Positions 26,301 through 35,010 of a DNA stretch of 64,000 nucleotides are shown here, one piece after another. This DNA comes from Tepidamorphus gemmatus (GTDB lineage Bacteria; Pseudomonadota; Alphaproteobacteria; Rhizobiales; Tepidamorphaceae). Both the position numbers and the translations under genes were made by a program. Numbering within the stretch: the first letter of the stretch is position 1; every line of letters begins with the position of its first letter. The notes beneath the pieces were generated by a model. It was given only the letters and a program-made list of their open reading frames with translations, ran no database searches and had not been told where the DNA came from. The stretch spans positions 372,001 through 436,000 of the forward strand of contig NZ_SMAK01000003.1 in assembly GCF_004346195.1 (NCBI RefSeq). The letters are read 5' to 3'.

Positions 26301-26686
26301 GCCTGGCGCCGAACCTGCCGCCGGTCGTCGCCGACGCCCGCAGCATCCGGCAGGTCGTGCTCAACCTGCTGTCGAACGCGATCAAGTTCACCCTTCCCGG
26401 TGGTCAGGTGTTCGTCTCGACCGTGCATGACGAGACCGGCGAGGTGGTCCTGCGCGTCCGCGACACCGGCATCGGCATGTCGGAGACCGAGATCACCGCG
26501 GCCATGGAGCCGTTCCGCCAGCTTGCGGTGGCAGGCAGCGACCGCGAGCGCGGCACCGGTCTCGGCCTGCCGCTGTCGAAGGCGCTGACCGAAGCCAACC
26601 GGGCCAGCTTCGCGATCACCAGCCGGCCCGGCGAGGGCACGATGATCGAGATCCGGTTTCCGCAGAACCGCGTCCTGTCGGAATGA
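23363..26686 (+). CDS. Large PAS-domain histidine kinase, PdhS-like
   Basis: A 1107-residue sensor kinase with no evident membrane helix. Residues 1-190 form an uncharacterised N-terminal region, followed by Ala/Pro/Asp-rich low-complexity linkers (about 200-260 and 370-610), a PAS-like region around 615-715 (VLDRVPLGLAVVRDARILFA) and a second PAS around 735-850 (AVDGVLVLGPDGAIVSANPG). The kinase core has DFLAKISHEIRTPLNGIIGF (H885), the N box NLLSNAIKFT, DTGIGM and GTGLGLPLSKAL. The core and cytoplasmic layout resemble PdhS of Brucella, a PleC/DivJ relative that controls DivK and hence CtrA. The assignment to PdhS rather than another PleC/DivJ homologue is inference. Confidence 0.75.
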   Translation: MTGRHDLPSLLRLPAVAEAVLGVAPAWLWDVEAGRVVTASAVGAAFFEARDPAALAMRSFDMGRPGMTQLARLPGQLPADGTPRMAMLRFFVRLRDVSVAGRCRLVDPNRRNLVLVLAIGLAPDRRPLAERAATVFGALALPVLLRGSQGEIYRNPAAAAAELSTDAPAAVRLALPEGSLELVLGAVADEVADVDAHEAVATVGSSAPPPAATGGSGGEGTAPESGTDVSPGPSGSDPVSPVRPPAAAPGQRRLPETRRFTFLLDADGRFVEIGAGFAGIVGPRAAAVAGRRWPDVAAQHGLDPDGRIAAALASRDTWSDILVDWPTDYGDAVRLRLSALPRYGEGRAFAGFRGFADALAILPPATQPGAGSAPIDPVPATPAPAAPDVSDATDAPPEGLNAAQQPDGGDVGAGDVVFAEPEDLQPVAAGAPAGQTPRIVRLKPIPAAAEAGEGAGLNERERNAFRAIARALGARLPEEDAPQAATDAATPADAPDGEPTAAAAGAATPHAESGRSESGAADLADTASQVAATPDDGPQGDGANLASAPDAVGEDATAQASPPSACSRQAMAEPGDAAAPAAAPDASSPAASEAAASESAAAGQEATIPPAAVPAWIGEVLDRVPLGLAVVRDARILFANRAFLELFAFDDLADLEAAGGLAGLLEGRAPTEDDEHAHVVARRRDGTLMPVAMHLARTPWAGGPAMLLSARLPEPAPTSAVPLPQTPTPREAPVDTELADLRAVVAMAVDGVLVLGPDGAIVSANPGARRLLAGLDGELLGRPFVDCVAPGSRSHAIDLIEGLKAGGVPSVLAEGREIRLIAGDGEGTPVHMKVGRIGTGQPARFCAVLRDLTDRKAAEEALVEARRRAEEASAQKSDFLAKISHEIRTPLNGIIGFSEVMGEERFGPLGNERYREYVRDIRASGEHIMSLVNDLLDLSKVEAGKLDLAFAGVRLNDLVEQTVAIVGPQANRAQIIVRTSLAPNLPPVVADARSIRQVVLNLLSNAIKFTLPGGQVFVSTVHDETGEVVLRVRDTGIGMSETEITAAMEPFRQLAVAGSDRERGTGLGLPLSKALTEANRASFAITSRPGEGTMIEIRFPQNRVLSE

Positions 26687-26725
26687 AATGCTTCGAGCGA
26701 TACGGCACGGGCTGGCGGCAAGGCC

Positions 26726-26740
26726 TTAGAATTATTCCAT
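26726..26740. promoter_or_regulatory. Irr-box-like (ICE) inverted repeat
   Basis: TTAGAATTATTCCAT fits the ICE pattern TTAGAA-N3-TTCTAA at 10 of 12 defined positions. It lies 134 bases before the start of the iron-binding-protein gene in an AT-rich leader that also contains TAATAT (26767-26772), a possible -10. In rhizobia, Irr binds ICE boxes and controls iron genes. The regulator itself is not in the window. Confidence 0.45.
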
Positions 26741-26873
26741 TTGTAATGCTGACTTTGATTGTCGGATAATATTGACTCGTCCCGAGCACTCCGGCAAATG
26801 TCGCTTCCGGAGCGGAGAACCGCTCTCTTGCCCTTGATGGCAGGGCCTTGACCCCTGTCGATTGGAGGAAGTC

Positions 26874-27926
26874 ATGATCCTTAGTCTCGCCCGGCCGCTG
26901 GCGGCCGCCGTCCTGTCGCTATCCGGTATTCTCGCCAGCGGCATGCTGGCGCCGGCCCGATCGGCCGAGGTCAACGTCTACACCACCCGCGAGCCCGGAC
27001 TGATCCAGCCGATCCTCGATGCCTTCACCGCCGAGACCGGAACCAAGGTGAACGTGCTGTTCGGCAAGGACGAACTCGTCGAGCGCATCCAGGCCGAGGG
27101 TGCCAACAGCCCGGCCGACCTGCTGATCACGGTGGACATCAGCGCGCTGCAGAGGGCCAAGGATCTCGGCATCACCCAGCCGATCGTCTCGGATGTCGTC
27201 GCGGCGAACATCCCGTCCCAGTACCGCGACCCCGACGGTCACTGGCTCGGCCTGTCGCAGCGGGCGCGGATCGTCTATGCCTCCAGGGACCGGGTCGAAC
27301 AGGACGAGATCACCTACGAGGAGCTCGCCGATCCGAAGTGGAAGGGCCGGATCTGCATCCGCTCGGGGCAGCACCCCTACAATATCGCGCTGTTCGCCTC
27401 GATGATCGCCCATCACGGCGAGGCCGAGACGAAGGCCTGGCTCGAGGGGCTGCGCGACAATCTCGCCCGCAATCCGGGCGGCAACGACCGCGCCGGAGCG
27501 AAGTCGATCTTCGCCGGCGAATGCGATCTGGCGATCGGCAATACCTACTATGTCGGGCTGATGCAGACCAATGAGAGCGAGCCGGAGCAGAAGGACTGGG
27601 CGAAGGCGATCAAGGTCCTGTTCCCCAACGCGGCCGACCGCGGCACTCACGTCAACATCTCCGGCGTGGTGATGGCGAGGAACGCGCCGAACCGCGACGC
27701 CGCCCTGGCGCTGATCGAGTTCATGACCTCCGACAAGGCGCAGTATCTCCTGGCCGAGGCGAACTTCGAGTATCCGCTGAAGCCTGGTGTCAAGGCATCG
27801 GAGATCGTTCGGTCGTGGGGCGAGCTCAAGGCCGACACGCTGCCGCTGACCGAAGTGGCAGCCAGGCGTGCCCGCGCCAGCGAGCTCGTCGACGAGGTGA
27901 ACTTCGACGGCGGCCCGAAGAGCTGA
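26874..27926 (+). CDS. Ferric iron ABC transporter substrate-binding protein (FbpA/FutA-like)
   Basis: Periplasmic iron receptor of 350 residues. Signal peptide of about 30 residues ending LAPARSA, then EVNVYTTREPGLIQPIL, the usual start of the FbpA/AfuA/FutA family. The iron-coordinating tyrosine pair appears in GNTYYVGLM (Y225, Y226), and GTHVNISGVVMAR is also typical. GGAGGAAG is two bases before the ATG at 26874, and a longer frame starting at 26862 would overlap that site. First gene of an iron operon of three genes; the ICE-like box upstream points to iron-dependent control. Confidence 0.92.
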   Translation: MILSLARPLAAAVLSLSGILASGMLAPARSAEVNVYTTREPGLIQPILDAFTAETGTKVNVLFGKDELVERIQAEGANSPADLLITVDISALQRAKDLGITQPIVSDVVAANIPSQYRDPDGHWLGLSQRARIVYASRDRVEQDEITYEELADPKWKGRICIRSGQHPYNIALFASMIAHHGEAETKAWLEGLRDNLARNPGGNDRAGAKSIFAGECDLAIGNTYYVGLMQTNESEPEQKDWAKAIKVLFPNAADRGTHVNISGVVMARNAPNRDAALALIEFMTSDKAQYLLAEANFEYPLKPGVKASEIVRSWGELKADTLPLTEVAARRARASELVDEVNFDGGPKS

Positions 27927-27988
27927 CCGTCACCGGCAGGTCCGTGCCGGGCGGGCATTGCGCCGCGCGGCACGGCGGAGGAGAAGCG

Positions 27989-28486
27989 ATGTCTGTCAAC
28001 TGTGCCTGGCGTACGCGCATCAGCCTCGACCGCAAGCCCGAGCGGCTGGTGATTCTCGGCATGCGCGGCTGGATCGCCGGATACGAGACCGGCGACATTT
28101 CCTGTTGGGAGGCGGTCTGGAACGACCATGCCCGCGAGGTCGGGCCGCTGGCGGCCAAGCGGATCGTGTCCGAGCTGTCCGGCTGGGTGCGGATCATGCG
28201 CAGCGAGGGATGCCGGGGGGTGGCCTGCTACCCCCGACCCTGCCGCTTCATGTGCCGCGACGAATGTCTGGCGCTGCGGATGATCGCCAGCTGCCAGAAC
28301 GGCTTGCGCGCCGTCGCCGAGGAAAGCGGGCGTCAGCTCGTCGAGATCGACCGGGTCGACGAGTTCCTCGCCGCAGCGGATGCCTACGCGGCGGAGCTGT
28401 CCGGCGCGGGGCTCGACCTGATCCCGATCCCCTCCGAGGTGATCGCGATGGCGCCGCGTGATCCGTCCGGCCGCTCCGTCAACTGA
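27989..28486 (+). CDS. Cysteine-rich conserved protein of the iron operon, function unknown
   Basis: A 165-residue soluble protein I do not recognise as a named family. It lies between the binding-protein and permease genes of an iron importer, 62 bases after the former and four bases before the latter. GGAGGAG is about seven bases before the ATG at 27989. It has eight cysteines (residues 5, 39, 75, 80, 85, 89, 93, 102), six of them grouped as C-x4-C-x4-C-x3-C-x3-C-x8-C within a basic segment, CYPRPCRFMCRDECLAL. No signal peptide is seen, so it is probably cytoplasmic. The cysteine cluster suggests iron, iron-sulfur or other metal binding; that and any role as iron acceptor or sensor are inference. 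Confidence 0.75.
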   Translation: MSVNCAWRTRISLDRKPERLVILGMRGWIAGYETGDISCWEAVWNDHAREVGPLAAKRIVSELSGWVRIMRSEGCRGVACYPRPCRFMCRDECLALRMIASCQNGLRAVAEESGRQLVEIDRVDEFLAAADAYAAELSGAGLDLIPIPSEVIAMAPRDPSGRSVN

Positions 28487-28490
28487 GCGG

Positions 28491-30188
28491 ATGCGGCTGC
28501 GGCGAGGCGGGGGCGCGGCGATCCGCCATCACCGCGCCGCCGCGGCCGGGGCCCTGCTGGTCGCCGGCGTCGCCATTGCGCCGATCGTGGCGCTGGTGGC
28601 GATCGCCCTGAGCGGCGACGCTGCCGTCTGGACGCATCTGCTGGCGACCGTGCTGCCGCCGTCGCTGAAGGCGACGGCGCTGCTCATGCTCGGCGTCGGA
28701 CTGGCCACCGCAGTGGTCGGCATCGCCACGGCCTGGCTGGTTGCGATGTATCGCTTTCCGGGCCGCGGCATGCTCGAATGGATGCTGCTGCTGCCGCTGG
28801 CCGTGCCGACCTACGTCGTCGCCTACTGCTATGTCGAACTGCTCGACCATGTCGGTCCGGTCCAGAGCGGCATCCGCAGCCTGTTCGGCTTCTCCTCGAT
28901 CCGCGACTACTGGTTCCCCGACATCCGCTCGCTGGGTGGCGCCGTGTTCGTCATGAGCGCGGTGCTCTATCCCTATGTCTACCTGACCGTGCGCGCCACC
29001 TTCCTGATGCAGTCGGTCTGCGTTCTCGACGTCGGCCGCACCCTCGGCGCCGGTCCGGCGCGGTGCTTCCGCGAAGTGGCGCTGCCGCTTGCGCGACCGG
29101 CCGCCGTGGTCGGGGTGACGCTGGCGCTGATGGAATGTCTCAACGACATCGGCGCCGTCCAGTATCTCGGCGTGCGCACGCTGACGCTGTCGGTCTATGC
29201 CACCTGGGTCAATCGCGGCGATCTCGCCGGCGCCGCCCAGCTTGCCTGCGCGATGCTGCTCGCGGTGCTGCTGCTGATCTGGCTGGAACGGCGCGGCCGC
29301 GGCCTGCAGCGCTTCCACAATACTGCCCGCCGCCAGCAACCCCTGCCCGACCATCCGCTGCGCGGCTGGCGCGCCATCGCCGCCGTCGCCGTCTGCGCGG
29401 TGCCGGTGCTGGCCGGCTTCGTGTTCCCGGCGAGCTATCTCCTGTCCGCTGCGATCCGCCGCGGCGCCTCCGATTTCGGTCCGGCCTATTTCTCGCTGGT
29501 CACCAACAGCCTGACGCTTTCGCTCGCCGCAGCGCTCGCCGCGGTCGTGGCCGCCCTGGTCCTCGTCTATGCGGCGCGCCTGACGGGCTCGCGGCTGGTT
29601 CGCGCCGCCGGCCGCATCGCCGCGATCGGCTACGCGGTGCCGGGAACGGTGCTGGCGATCGGCATCGTGATACCGCTCGCAGCCCTCGACAACGCGGTCG
29701 ATGGGCTCGCGCGCCAGTGGTTCGGGCTGTCGACTGGCCTGCTGCTGACGGGCAGCATCGCGGCCCTCGTCTATGCCTATGTCGTCCGCTTCCTCGCCGT
29801 CTCCCACGGCACGGTAGAGGCCGGCCTCGAGCGCATCACGCCCTCCATCGACATGGCGGCGCGTTCGCTCGGCAGATCGCCCGGCCGGGTGCTGCGCGAG
29901 ATCCATCTGCCGCTCGTCAGACCGGCGGCGACGACGGCGGCGCTGCTGGTCTTCGTCGATTCGATGAAGGAGCTGCCTGCGACAATCCTGCTCAGGCCGT
30001 TCAACTTCGAAACTCTGGCGACCCATGTCTACACCTATGCGTCGATGCAGATGGTCGAGCAGGGCGCGCTCGCCGCGCTGACCATTGTCGCCGCGGGGCT
30101 CCTGCCGGTGGCGCTGCTGGCGCGTAGCGCGCGACAGTCCAGACCCGGTGCCGGCACCGCCGCCCGCGCAACGCTGCCGTCGATCTAG
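28491..30188 (+). CDS. Ferric iron ABC transporter permease (FbpB-like, two domains)
   Basis: Inner-membrane permease of about 565 residues with two fused six-helix domains. Each has the EAA-type loop contacting the ATPase: LDVGRTLGAGPARCFREVALPL in short form DVGRTLGAGPARCF near residue 180, and MAARSLGRSPGRVLREIHLP near residue 455. The layout agrees with FbpB/SfuB/AfuB. I use the ATG at 28491; a GTG at 28458 overlapping the previous gene is possible, and neither has a strong ribosome site. No ATPase gene follows; the next gene is a patatin-like protein. Confidence 0.9.
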   Translation: MRLRRGGGAAIRHHRAAAAGALLVAGVAIAPIVALVAIALSGDAAVWTHLLATVLPPSLKATALLMLGVGLATAVVGIATAWLVAMYRFPGRGMLEWMLLLPLAVPTYVVAYCYVELLDHVGPVQSGIRSLFGFSSIRDYWFPDIRSLGGAVFVMSAVLYPYVYLTVRATFLMQSVCVLDVGRTLGAGPARCFREVALPLARPAAVVGVTLALMECLNDIGAVQYLGVRTLTLSVYATWVNRGDLAGAAQLACAMLLAVLLLIWLERRGRGLQRFHNTARRQQPLPDHPLRGWRAIAAVAVCAVPVLAGFVFPASYLLSAAIRRGASDFGPAYFSLVTNSLTLSLAAALAAVVAALVLVYAARLTGSRLVRAAGRIAAIGYAVPGTVLAIGIVIPLAALDNAVDGLARQWFGLSTGLLLTGSIAALVYAYVVRFLAVSHGTVEAGLERITPSIDMAARSLGRSPGRVLREIHLPLVRPAATTAALLVFVDSMKELPATILLRPFNFETLATHVYTYASMQMVEQGALAALTIVAAGLLPVALLARSARQSRPGAGTAARATLPSI

Positions 30189-30310
30189 CGGCCGCGTCGC
30201 ACCTGCGCCTTGCCGACGTGCCGCGACTTGCCACAATGGGCGGCGAATCGGGTCGGCGCGCAGCGGTGCGACCGGCGTTGCGATCGGGGGAAACCCTTCG
30301 GGGGTCTGCG

Positions 30311-32668
30311 ATGCGCGAGAAGGAACTGCGCCTCGCGCTGGTCCTGTACGGCGGCGTCTCGCTGGCCGTCTACATGTTCGGCGTGTGCCACGAGGTCAGC
30401 AAGCTCGTCCGGGCGTCCAAGCTGCTGCACGGGACGCCGCGGTCCGACCGCGGACGGGCCGGCGCGCCCGGCAGGCTGCCGGATGGCGCCGATACCGAGC
30501 CGATCTATGTCGATCTGCTGCACCGCCTGTCGGCGCAGACGGAACTGAGGGTCGTTGTCGACGTGATCGCCGGCGCCTCGGCGGGCGGCATCAACGGTGT
30601 CTTCCTGGCACGGGCGCTCGCCCACGATCTGCCGCTGGCGCCGCTGCGCGACATGTGGCTGGAGAAGGCCGACATTACCCGGCTGATCGAGGAGGATGCG
30701 CTCGCCGGACGCTGGAGCAAGAGGTTCCTGACACCGTTCCTCGGCCGCATCCTGAAGATGGCTCCGGACCTTGCCGAGGATCCCGAGACCCGCGCCAAGC
30801 TCGATCTGTTCGTCCGCTCGCGCTGGTTCCAGCCGCCCTTCTCCGGACCGCGATTCTCCGGCTGGATGCTTGAGGCGGCCGAGGCGATGGGCACGCCCGA
30901 GCCGGGCGCCTCGCTGCTGCCGGATGATCATGCGCTCGACCTGTTCGTCTCGGTCACCGACTATCACGGCCATCCGCGCACCATTCCGCTTGACGATCCG
31001 CCCCTCGCCGTGGAGCTCGAGCACCAGCTGACCCTCGCCTTCCGCTATCTGAGGCACGGCGGCGGTGACGCGGAGACCGAGTTCGACGACCGCGCCCTGC
31101 CGGGTCTCGTTTTCGCGGCGCGCGCCACCTCGTCCTTTCCCGGCGCGTTTCCGCCGGCGACGCTGACCGAGATCGAGCAGGTGCTCGCCGGCCACGGATC
31201 GGCCTGGCCCGACCGGGAGCGGTTCATCCGCGACAAGCTCGGCGTGATCCTGAGGGACGGCCGCGATCCGCTGACCACGCCCTTCGTCGACGGCGCGGTC
31301 GTGACCAACAAGCCGTTCGCGGCGGCGGTGTCGGCTCTGATGGGCAGACCCGCCAACCGCGAGGTTGTCCGCCGCATCGTCTTCGTCGACCCGAACCCGG
31401 ATGTCGAGCTTGCCGAGGATGAACCATTGCCCGGGTTCTTCCGGGCGATCTTCACCTCGCTCGCGCAGATTCCGCGCAACGAGCCGATCCACCAGGAACT
31501 CGAGCGCCTCGCCGCGCTCAACAGCCAGGTCTCGGTGATCTCCGAAGTCGTCGAGGCGGCGCGTCCGCGGATCCGGTCGCTGGTCGAGAACATTCTCGCG
31601 GAGGAGGACGAAACCGCGCCGGATGCGCGCACCTTCGCCCGCTGGCGCGACCTTGCCAACGAGGCTGCGGCGACGGATGCCGGCTTCGCCTTCGAGAGCT
31701 ATCTGCGCCTGAAGATCCTGACCGTCGCCCGCCGCCTGCGTTCGATCGCCGAGACGATGACGGACACGAGTCTTGCCGGGCTCGGGCACGCCATTGCCCG
31801 GCCACTCCTCGAGACGCCGCGCGGGGCGGAGGGCCGGGTGTCGGCCGAGGCGGTCGCCTTCCTGCGCGCCTTCGATGTCGATTTCCGTATCCGAAGGCTG
31901 CGCTTCATCATCCGCCACCTCAACGATCTCTACCATGCCGATCGACCGGAGGCGCATGTCGAGCCGCTCGACGAGACCCGTCTCGACGAGCTGAAGTCCG
32001 AGCTCTATGCGCTGCTCGACTCGGTGCGGCGGCGGCTGCGCGACCTGCCCGGCGAGGCGGATCTGGTCGACGCCGTCCGACAGCTCGCCGACCCGGCGCA
32101 GGCCGCCGATGCGCGGCAGGCCGCCATCGCGCGTATCGGCGAACGTCTCGCGCTGAAGCGGGACGACGACAGGCTCGACGAGATCTTCTCGGTGATGGTG
32201 CTCAACAGCCTGCCATTGTGGGCCCGCCACGAGCTGATCATCGCCTATATCGGCTTCCCGTTCTTCGACGTGCTGACCCTGCCGATGACCCAGTGGCAGG
32301 ATCTCGACGAGCTCGACATCATCCGCGTGTTCCGGATCAGTCCCTCCGATGCGCGCGCCATCCGCGCCGGCACCGCGATGGACAAGCTGAAGGGTGTGCG
32401 GCTGCGCCGCTTCGGTGCCTTCTTCAACCGCGCCTGGCGCGAGAACGACTATCTGTGGGGCCGTCTGGTTGCTGCCGACCGGCTGGTCGACGTCGTCATG
32501 ACCGCGGCCGCGGAGGCCGCGGCCGGCATCGACCGGCTGTCCGTCAAGAAGGCGCTGTTCGAGGCGATCCTGGCGGCGGAGGGGCCGCATCTGACCGCCG
32601 ATCCGCATCTCGTGCCGCGGCTGCTCGAGGAGGTGGCCGCCATCCGCGCCCCGGCATTCGGACGCTAG
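30311..32668 (+). CDS. Patatin-like phospholipase, large bacterial form
   Basis: A 785-residue protein with a patatin hydrolase domain at the N-terminus: ALVLYGGVSLAVYMFG (oxyanion loop region), VIAGASAGGINGVFLA (nucleophile S90) and TPFVDGAVVTNKPF (D327), giving the Ser-Asp dyad of this family. The remaining 400 residues are mostly helical and of unknown role; the overall length and motifs agree with the long patatin-like proteins found in many proteobacteria. No signal peptide or membrane helix is seen. Start at 30311 because the conserved EKELRLALVLYGG opening follows at once. Probably a lipid acyl hydrolase; substrate unknown. It follows the iron permease gene by 122 bases and ends 122 bases from a convergent gene. 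Confidence 0.85.
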   Translation: MREKELRLALVLYGGVSLAVYMFGVCHEVSKLVRASKLLHGTPRSDRGRAGAPGRLPDGADTEPIYVDLLHRLSAQTELRVVVDVIAGASAGGINGVFLARALAHDLPLAPLRDMWLEKADITRLIEEDALAGRWSKRFLTPFLGRILKMAPDLAEDPETRAKLDLFVRSRWFQPPFSGPRFSGWMLEAAEAMGTPEPGASLLPDDHALDLFVSVTDYHGHPRTIPLDDPPLAVELEHQLTLAFRYLRHGGGDAETEFDDRALPGLVFAARATSSFPGAFPPATLTEIEQVLAGHGSAWPDRERFIRDKLGVILRDGRDPLTTPFVDGAVVTNKPFAAAVSALMGRPANREVVRRIVFVDPNPDVELAEDEPLPGFFRAIFTSLAQIPRNEPIHQELERLAALNSQVSVISEVVEAARPRIRSLVENILAEEDETAPDARTFARWRDLANEAAATDAGFAFESYLRLKILTVARRLRSIAETMTDTSLAGLGHAIARPLLETPRGAEGRVSAEAVAFLRAFDVDFRIRRLRFIIRHLNDLYHADRPEAHVEPLDETRLDELKSELYALLDSVRRRLRDLPGEADLVDAVRQLADPAQAADARQAAIARIGERLALKRDDDRLDEIFSVMVLNSLPLWARHELIIAYIGFPFFDVLTLPMTQWQDLDELDIIRVFRISPSDARAIRAGTAMDKLKGVRLRRFGAFFNRAWRENDYLWGRLVAADRLVDVVMTAAAEAAAGIDRLSVKKALFEAILAAEGPHLTADPHLVPRLLEEVAAIRAPAFGR

Positions 32669-32790
32669 GGCGGTTCGTCGTTCTCAAGACCCGATGATCC
32701 ACCCGACCTCCCCGCGTCGGCGCGAGTTCCGACGCAGAAGCGGTTCTCGCCTCGCCGGGAGTGGGCCTGGCGACGATCGGGTCGTCGAAC

Positions 32791-34749
32791 CTAGGACTTC
32801 AGTGCCTCGATGTCGCGGAAATGCTCGAGAGCCTCCGGGTTGGCCAGCGCCTCCTTGTTCTTCACCTCGCGGCCATGCACGACGTCGCGCACCGCAAGCT
32901 CGGTGATCTTGCCGGACTTGGTGCGGGGAATGTCGGGCACCGGGACGATGCGCGCGGGCACGTGACGCGGACTCGCGCCCTCGCGAATCTGCTTCTTGAT
33001 TCGTGCGACAAGCGCTTCGTCGAAGACCACCCCCTCGGCCAGCCGCACGAACAGCACGACGCGCACGTCGTCGTCCCAGCTCTGGCCGATGGCGAGAGCC
33101 TCCAGGATCTCCGGCATCTGCTCGACCTGGGCGTAGATCTCCGCAGTGCCGATCCGCACGCCACCCGGATTGAGCGTCGCATCCGAGCGGCCGTGGATGA
33201 TCATTCCGCCGTGCTCGGTCCATTCGGCGAAATCGCCGTGGCACCACACATTGTCGAAGCGTTCGAAATAGGCCGACCGGTATTTCGCGCCATCCGGATC
33301 GTTCCAGAATTGCACGGGCATCGACGGGAATGCCCGGGTGCAGACCAGCTCGCCCTTGACGCCGGCCGGACAGCTCCTGCCATCGTCGTCCCAGACATCC
33401 ACCGCCATGCCGAGCCCGGGGCCCTGGATCTCGCCGCGCCAGACCGGCGACAGCGGGTTGCCGATGACGAAGCAGGCGGCGATGTCGGTGCCGCCGGAGA
33501 TCGAGGCCAGATGCACGTCCGGCTTGATCGCCTCGTAGACGTAATCGAAGCTTTCGGCGGCCAGCGGCGACCCGGTCGAGGTCATCAGCCGGACGCTCGA
33601 CAGGTCGTGCGAGTCGCGTGGCCTGAGGCCTGCCTTCTTGACCGCATCGATGAACTTCGCCGAGGTGCCGAACAGCGTCATCCTCTCCTCGGCGGCGTAG
33701 TCGAAGATCACGTTTGCATCCGGATGGAACGGCGAACCGTCGTAGAGCAGCAGCGTCGCGCCCGAGCCGAGCCCCGATACCAGCCAGTTCCACATCATCC
33801 AGCCGAGCGTGGTGAAGTAGAAGATCCGGTCGCCGGGCCGGACATCGCAGTGCAGCTGATGCTCCTTCAGATGCTGGATCAGCATGCCGCCGGCCGAATG
33901 GACGATGCATTTCGGGACACCTGTCGTGCCGCTCGAGAACAGGATGTAGAGCGGCTGGGCGAAGGGCAGCCGGACATAGCTGACCGGCCCGGCGGCGTAA
34001 GCCTCGATCGCCGCGGCCAGCGTCATGCCCGTCGCGACCTTCGCCGCCGCGGCCTCCGCCTCGCCCAGATACGGCACCACGATCACCGCCGCCAGCGTCG
34101 GCAGCCGGGCTGCGACCGCCGCGACCTTGTCGGAAATGTCGATCCGCTTGCCGGCATACCAGTATCCGTCGCAGGCGATCAGCAGCTTCGGCTCGATCTG
34201 TCCGAACCGGTCGAGAATGCCGCGCTCGCCGAAATCCGGTGAACAGGACGACCAGATCGCCCCCAGCGAGGTGGCGGCCAGCATGGCGGCGATCGCTTCG
34301 GGCATGTTGGGCATGATCGCCGCGACCCGGTCGCCGACGCCGACGCCGTGCGCGGCGAAGGCCTGCTGCAGGCGCGAGACCAGCGCATTCAGCTCGGCCC
34401 AGCTCATCCTGCGGCGTACCTTGTCCTCGCCGCGGAAGATCAGCGCCTCGCCGTCGTCGGCGCGACGCAGCAGGTTCTCGGCGAAGTTCAGCCGTGCGTC
34501 GGGAAAGAACCCGGCGCCCGGCATGCGGTCGCCGTCGACGAGGATGCGCTCGCCCTTGTCGCCGATGACGCCGCAGAAATCCCAGACGGCGGACCAGAAC
34601 GCCTCTCGCTCGTCGATGGAGTACGCATGCAGCGCCCGGTACCCGCCTTCCCGCAGCCGGCCGCCGGGATCGACGCGCTCGCGGAACCGCGTCATGTTGG
34701 CCTGGGCGACGAGTTGCGGCGACGGGGTCCACAGCGGCGTTCCGGACAT
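32791..34749 (-). CDS. Acetoacetyl-CoA synthetase
   Basis: ATP-dependent acyl-CoA ligase of 652 residues that activates acetoacetate, a step in use of polyhydroxybutyrate breakdown products. The adenylation signature [17 protein letters not shown], the block [17 protein letters not shown], the [16 protein letters not shown] motif and the terminal [15 protein letters not shown] lysine motif are all present; the combination [17 protein letters not shown] at the start is typical of acetoacetyl-CoA synthetases rather than acetyl-CoA synthetases. GGAGG precedes the ATG at 34749. The presence of two phasins elsewhere in the window fits a polyhydroxybutyrate-storing organism. Confidence 0.93.
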   Translation of the reverse strand: MSGTPLWTPSPQLVAQANMTRFRERVDPGGRLREGGYRALHAYSIDEREAFWSAVWDFCGVIGDKGERILVDGDRMPGAGFFPDARLNFAENLLRRADDGEALIFRGEDKVRRRMSWAELNALVSRLQQAFAAHGVGVGDRVAAIMPNMPEAIAAMLAATSLGAIWSSCSPDFGERGILDRFGQIEPKLLIACDGYWYAGKRIDISDKVAAVAARLPTLAAVIVVPYLGEAEAAAAKVATGMTLAAAIEAYAAGPVSYVRLPFAQPLYILFSSGTTGVPKCIVHSAGGMLIQHLKEHQLHCDVRPGDRIFYFTTLGWMMWNWLVSGLGSGATLLLYDGSPFHPDANVIFDYAAEERMTLFGTSAKFIDAVKKAGLRPRDSHDLSSVRLMTSTGSPLAAESFDYVYEAIKPDVHLASISGGTDIAACFVIGNPLSPVWRGEIQGPGLGMAVDVWDDDGRSCPAGVKGELVCTRAFPSMPVQFWNDPDGAKYRSAYFERFDNVWCHGDFAEWTEHGGMIIHGRSDATLNPGGVRIGTAEIYAQVEQMPEILEALAIGQSWDDDVRVVLFVRLAEGVVFDEALVARIKKQIREGASPRHVPARIVPVPDIPRTKSGKITELAVRDVVHGREVKNKEALANPEALEHFRDIEALKS

Positions 34750-34916
34750 GGGGCCTCCTCAGCGTGCGGGGAGCGGGACAGTGCGGCCGTGCAGTCTCGA
34801 CCGTGCCGTCTATTGCCACAGTGGACCGGCCGTCGCCAGCCCGGCGGGCAGGTGCCTCCAAATGGGGAGTAGCCTTGGGATCGCGACCGTCGGGCTGTAT
34901 TGTGCGCCGGTGCCGT

Positions 34917-34964
34917 CCGGAGGAAACGCGGGCCGGAGGAAACGCGGGCCGGAGGAAGCGCAGG
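34917..34964. repeat. Three tandem copies of a 16-base unit
   Basis: CCGGAGGAAACGCGGG at 34917-34932 and 34933-34948, and a third copy with two changes at 34949-34964. Each unit contains GGAGGAA, a ribosome-binding-like string. The array ends 46 bases before the start of the asmA-like gene, in the gap between it and the acetoacetyl-CoA synthetase gene. Confidence 0.9.
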
Positions 34965-35010
34965 AACGAGCGCCGGAGCGAGCTGAGGTGACACGGCGGA
35001 AGTCTTTCCA

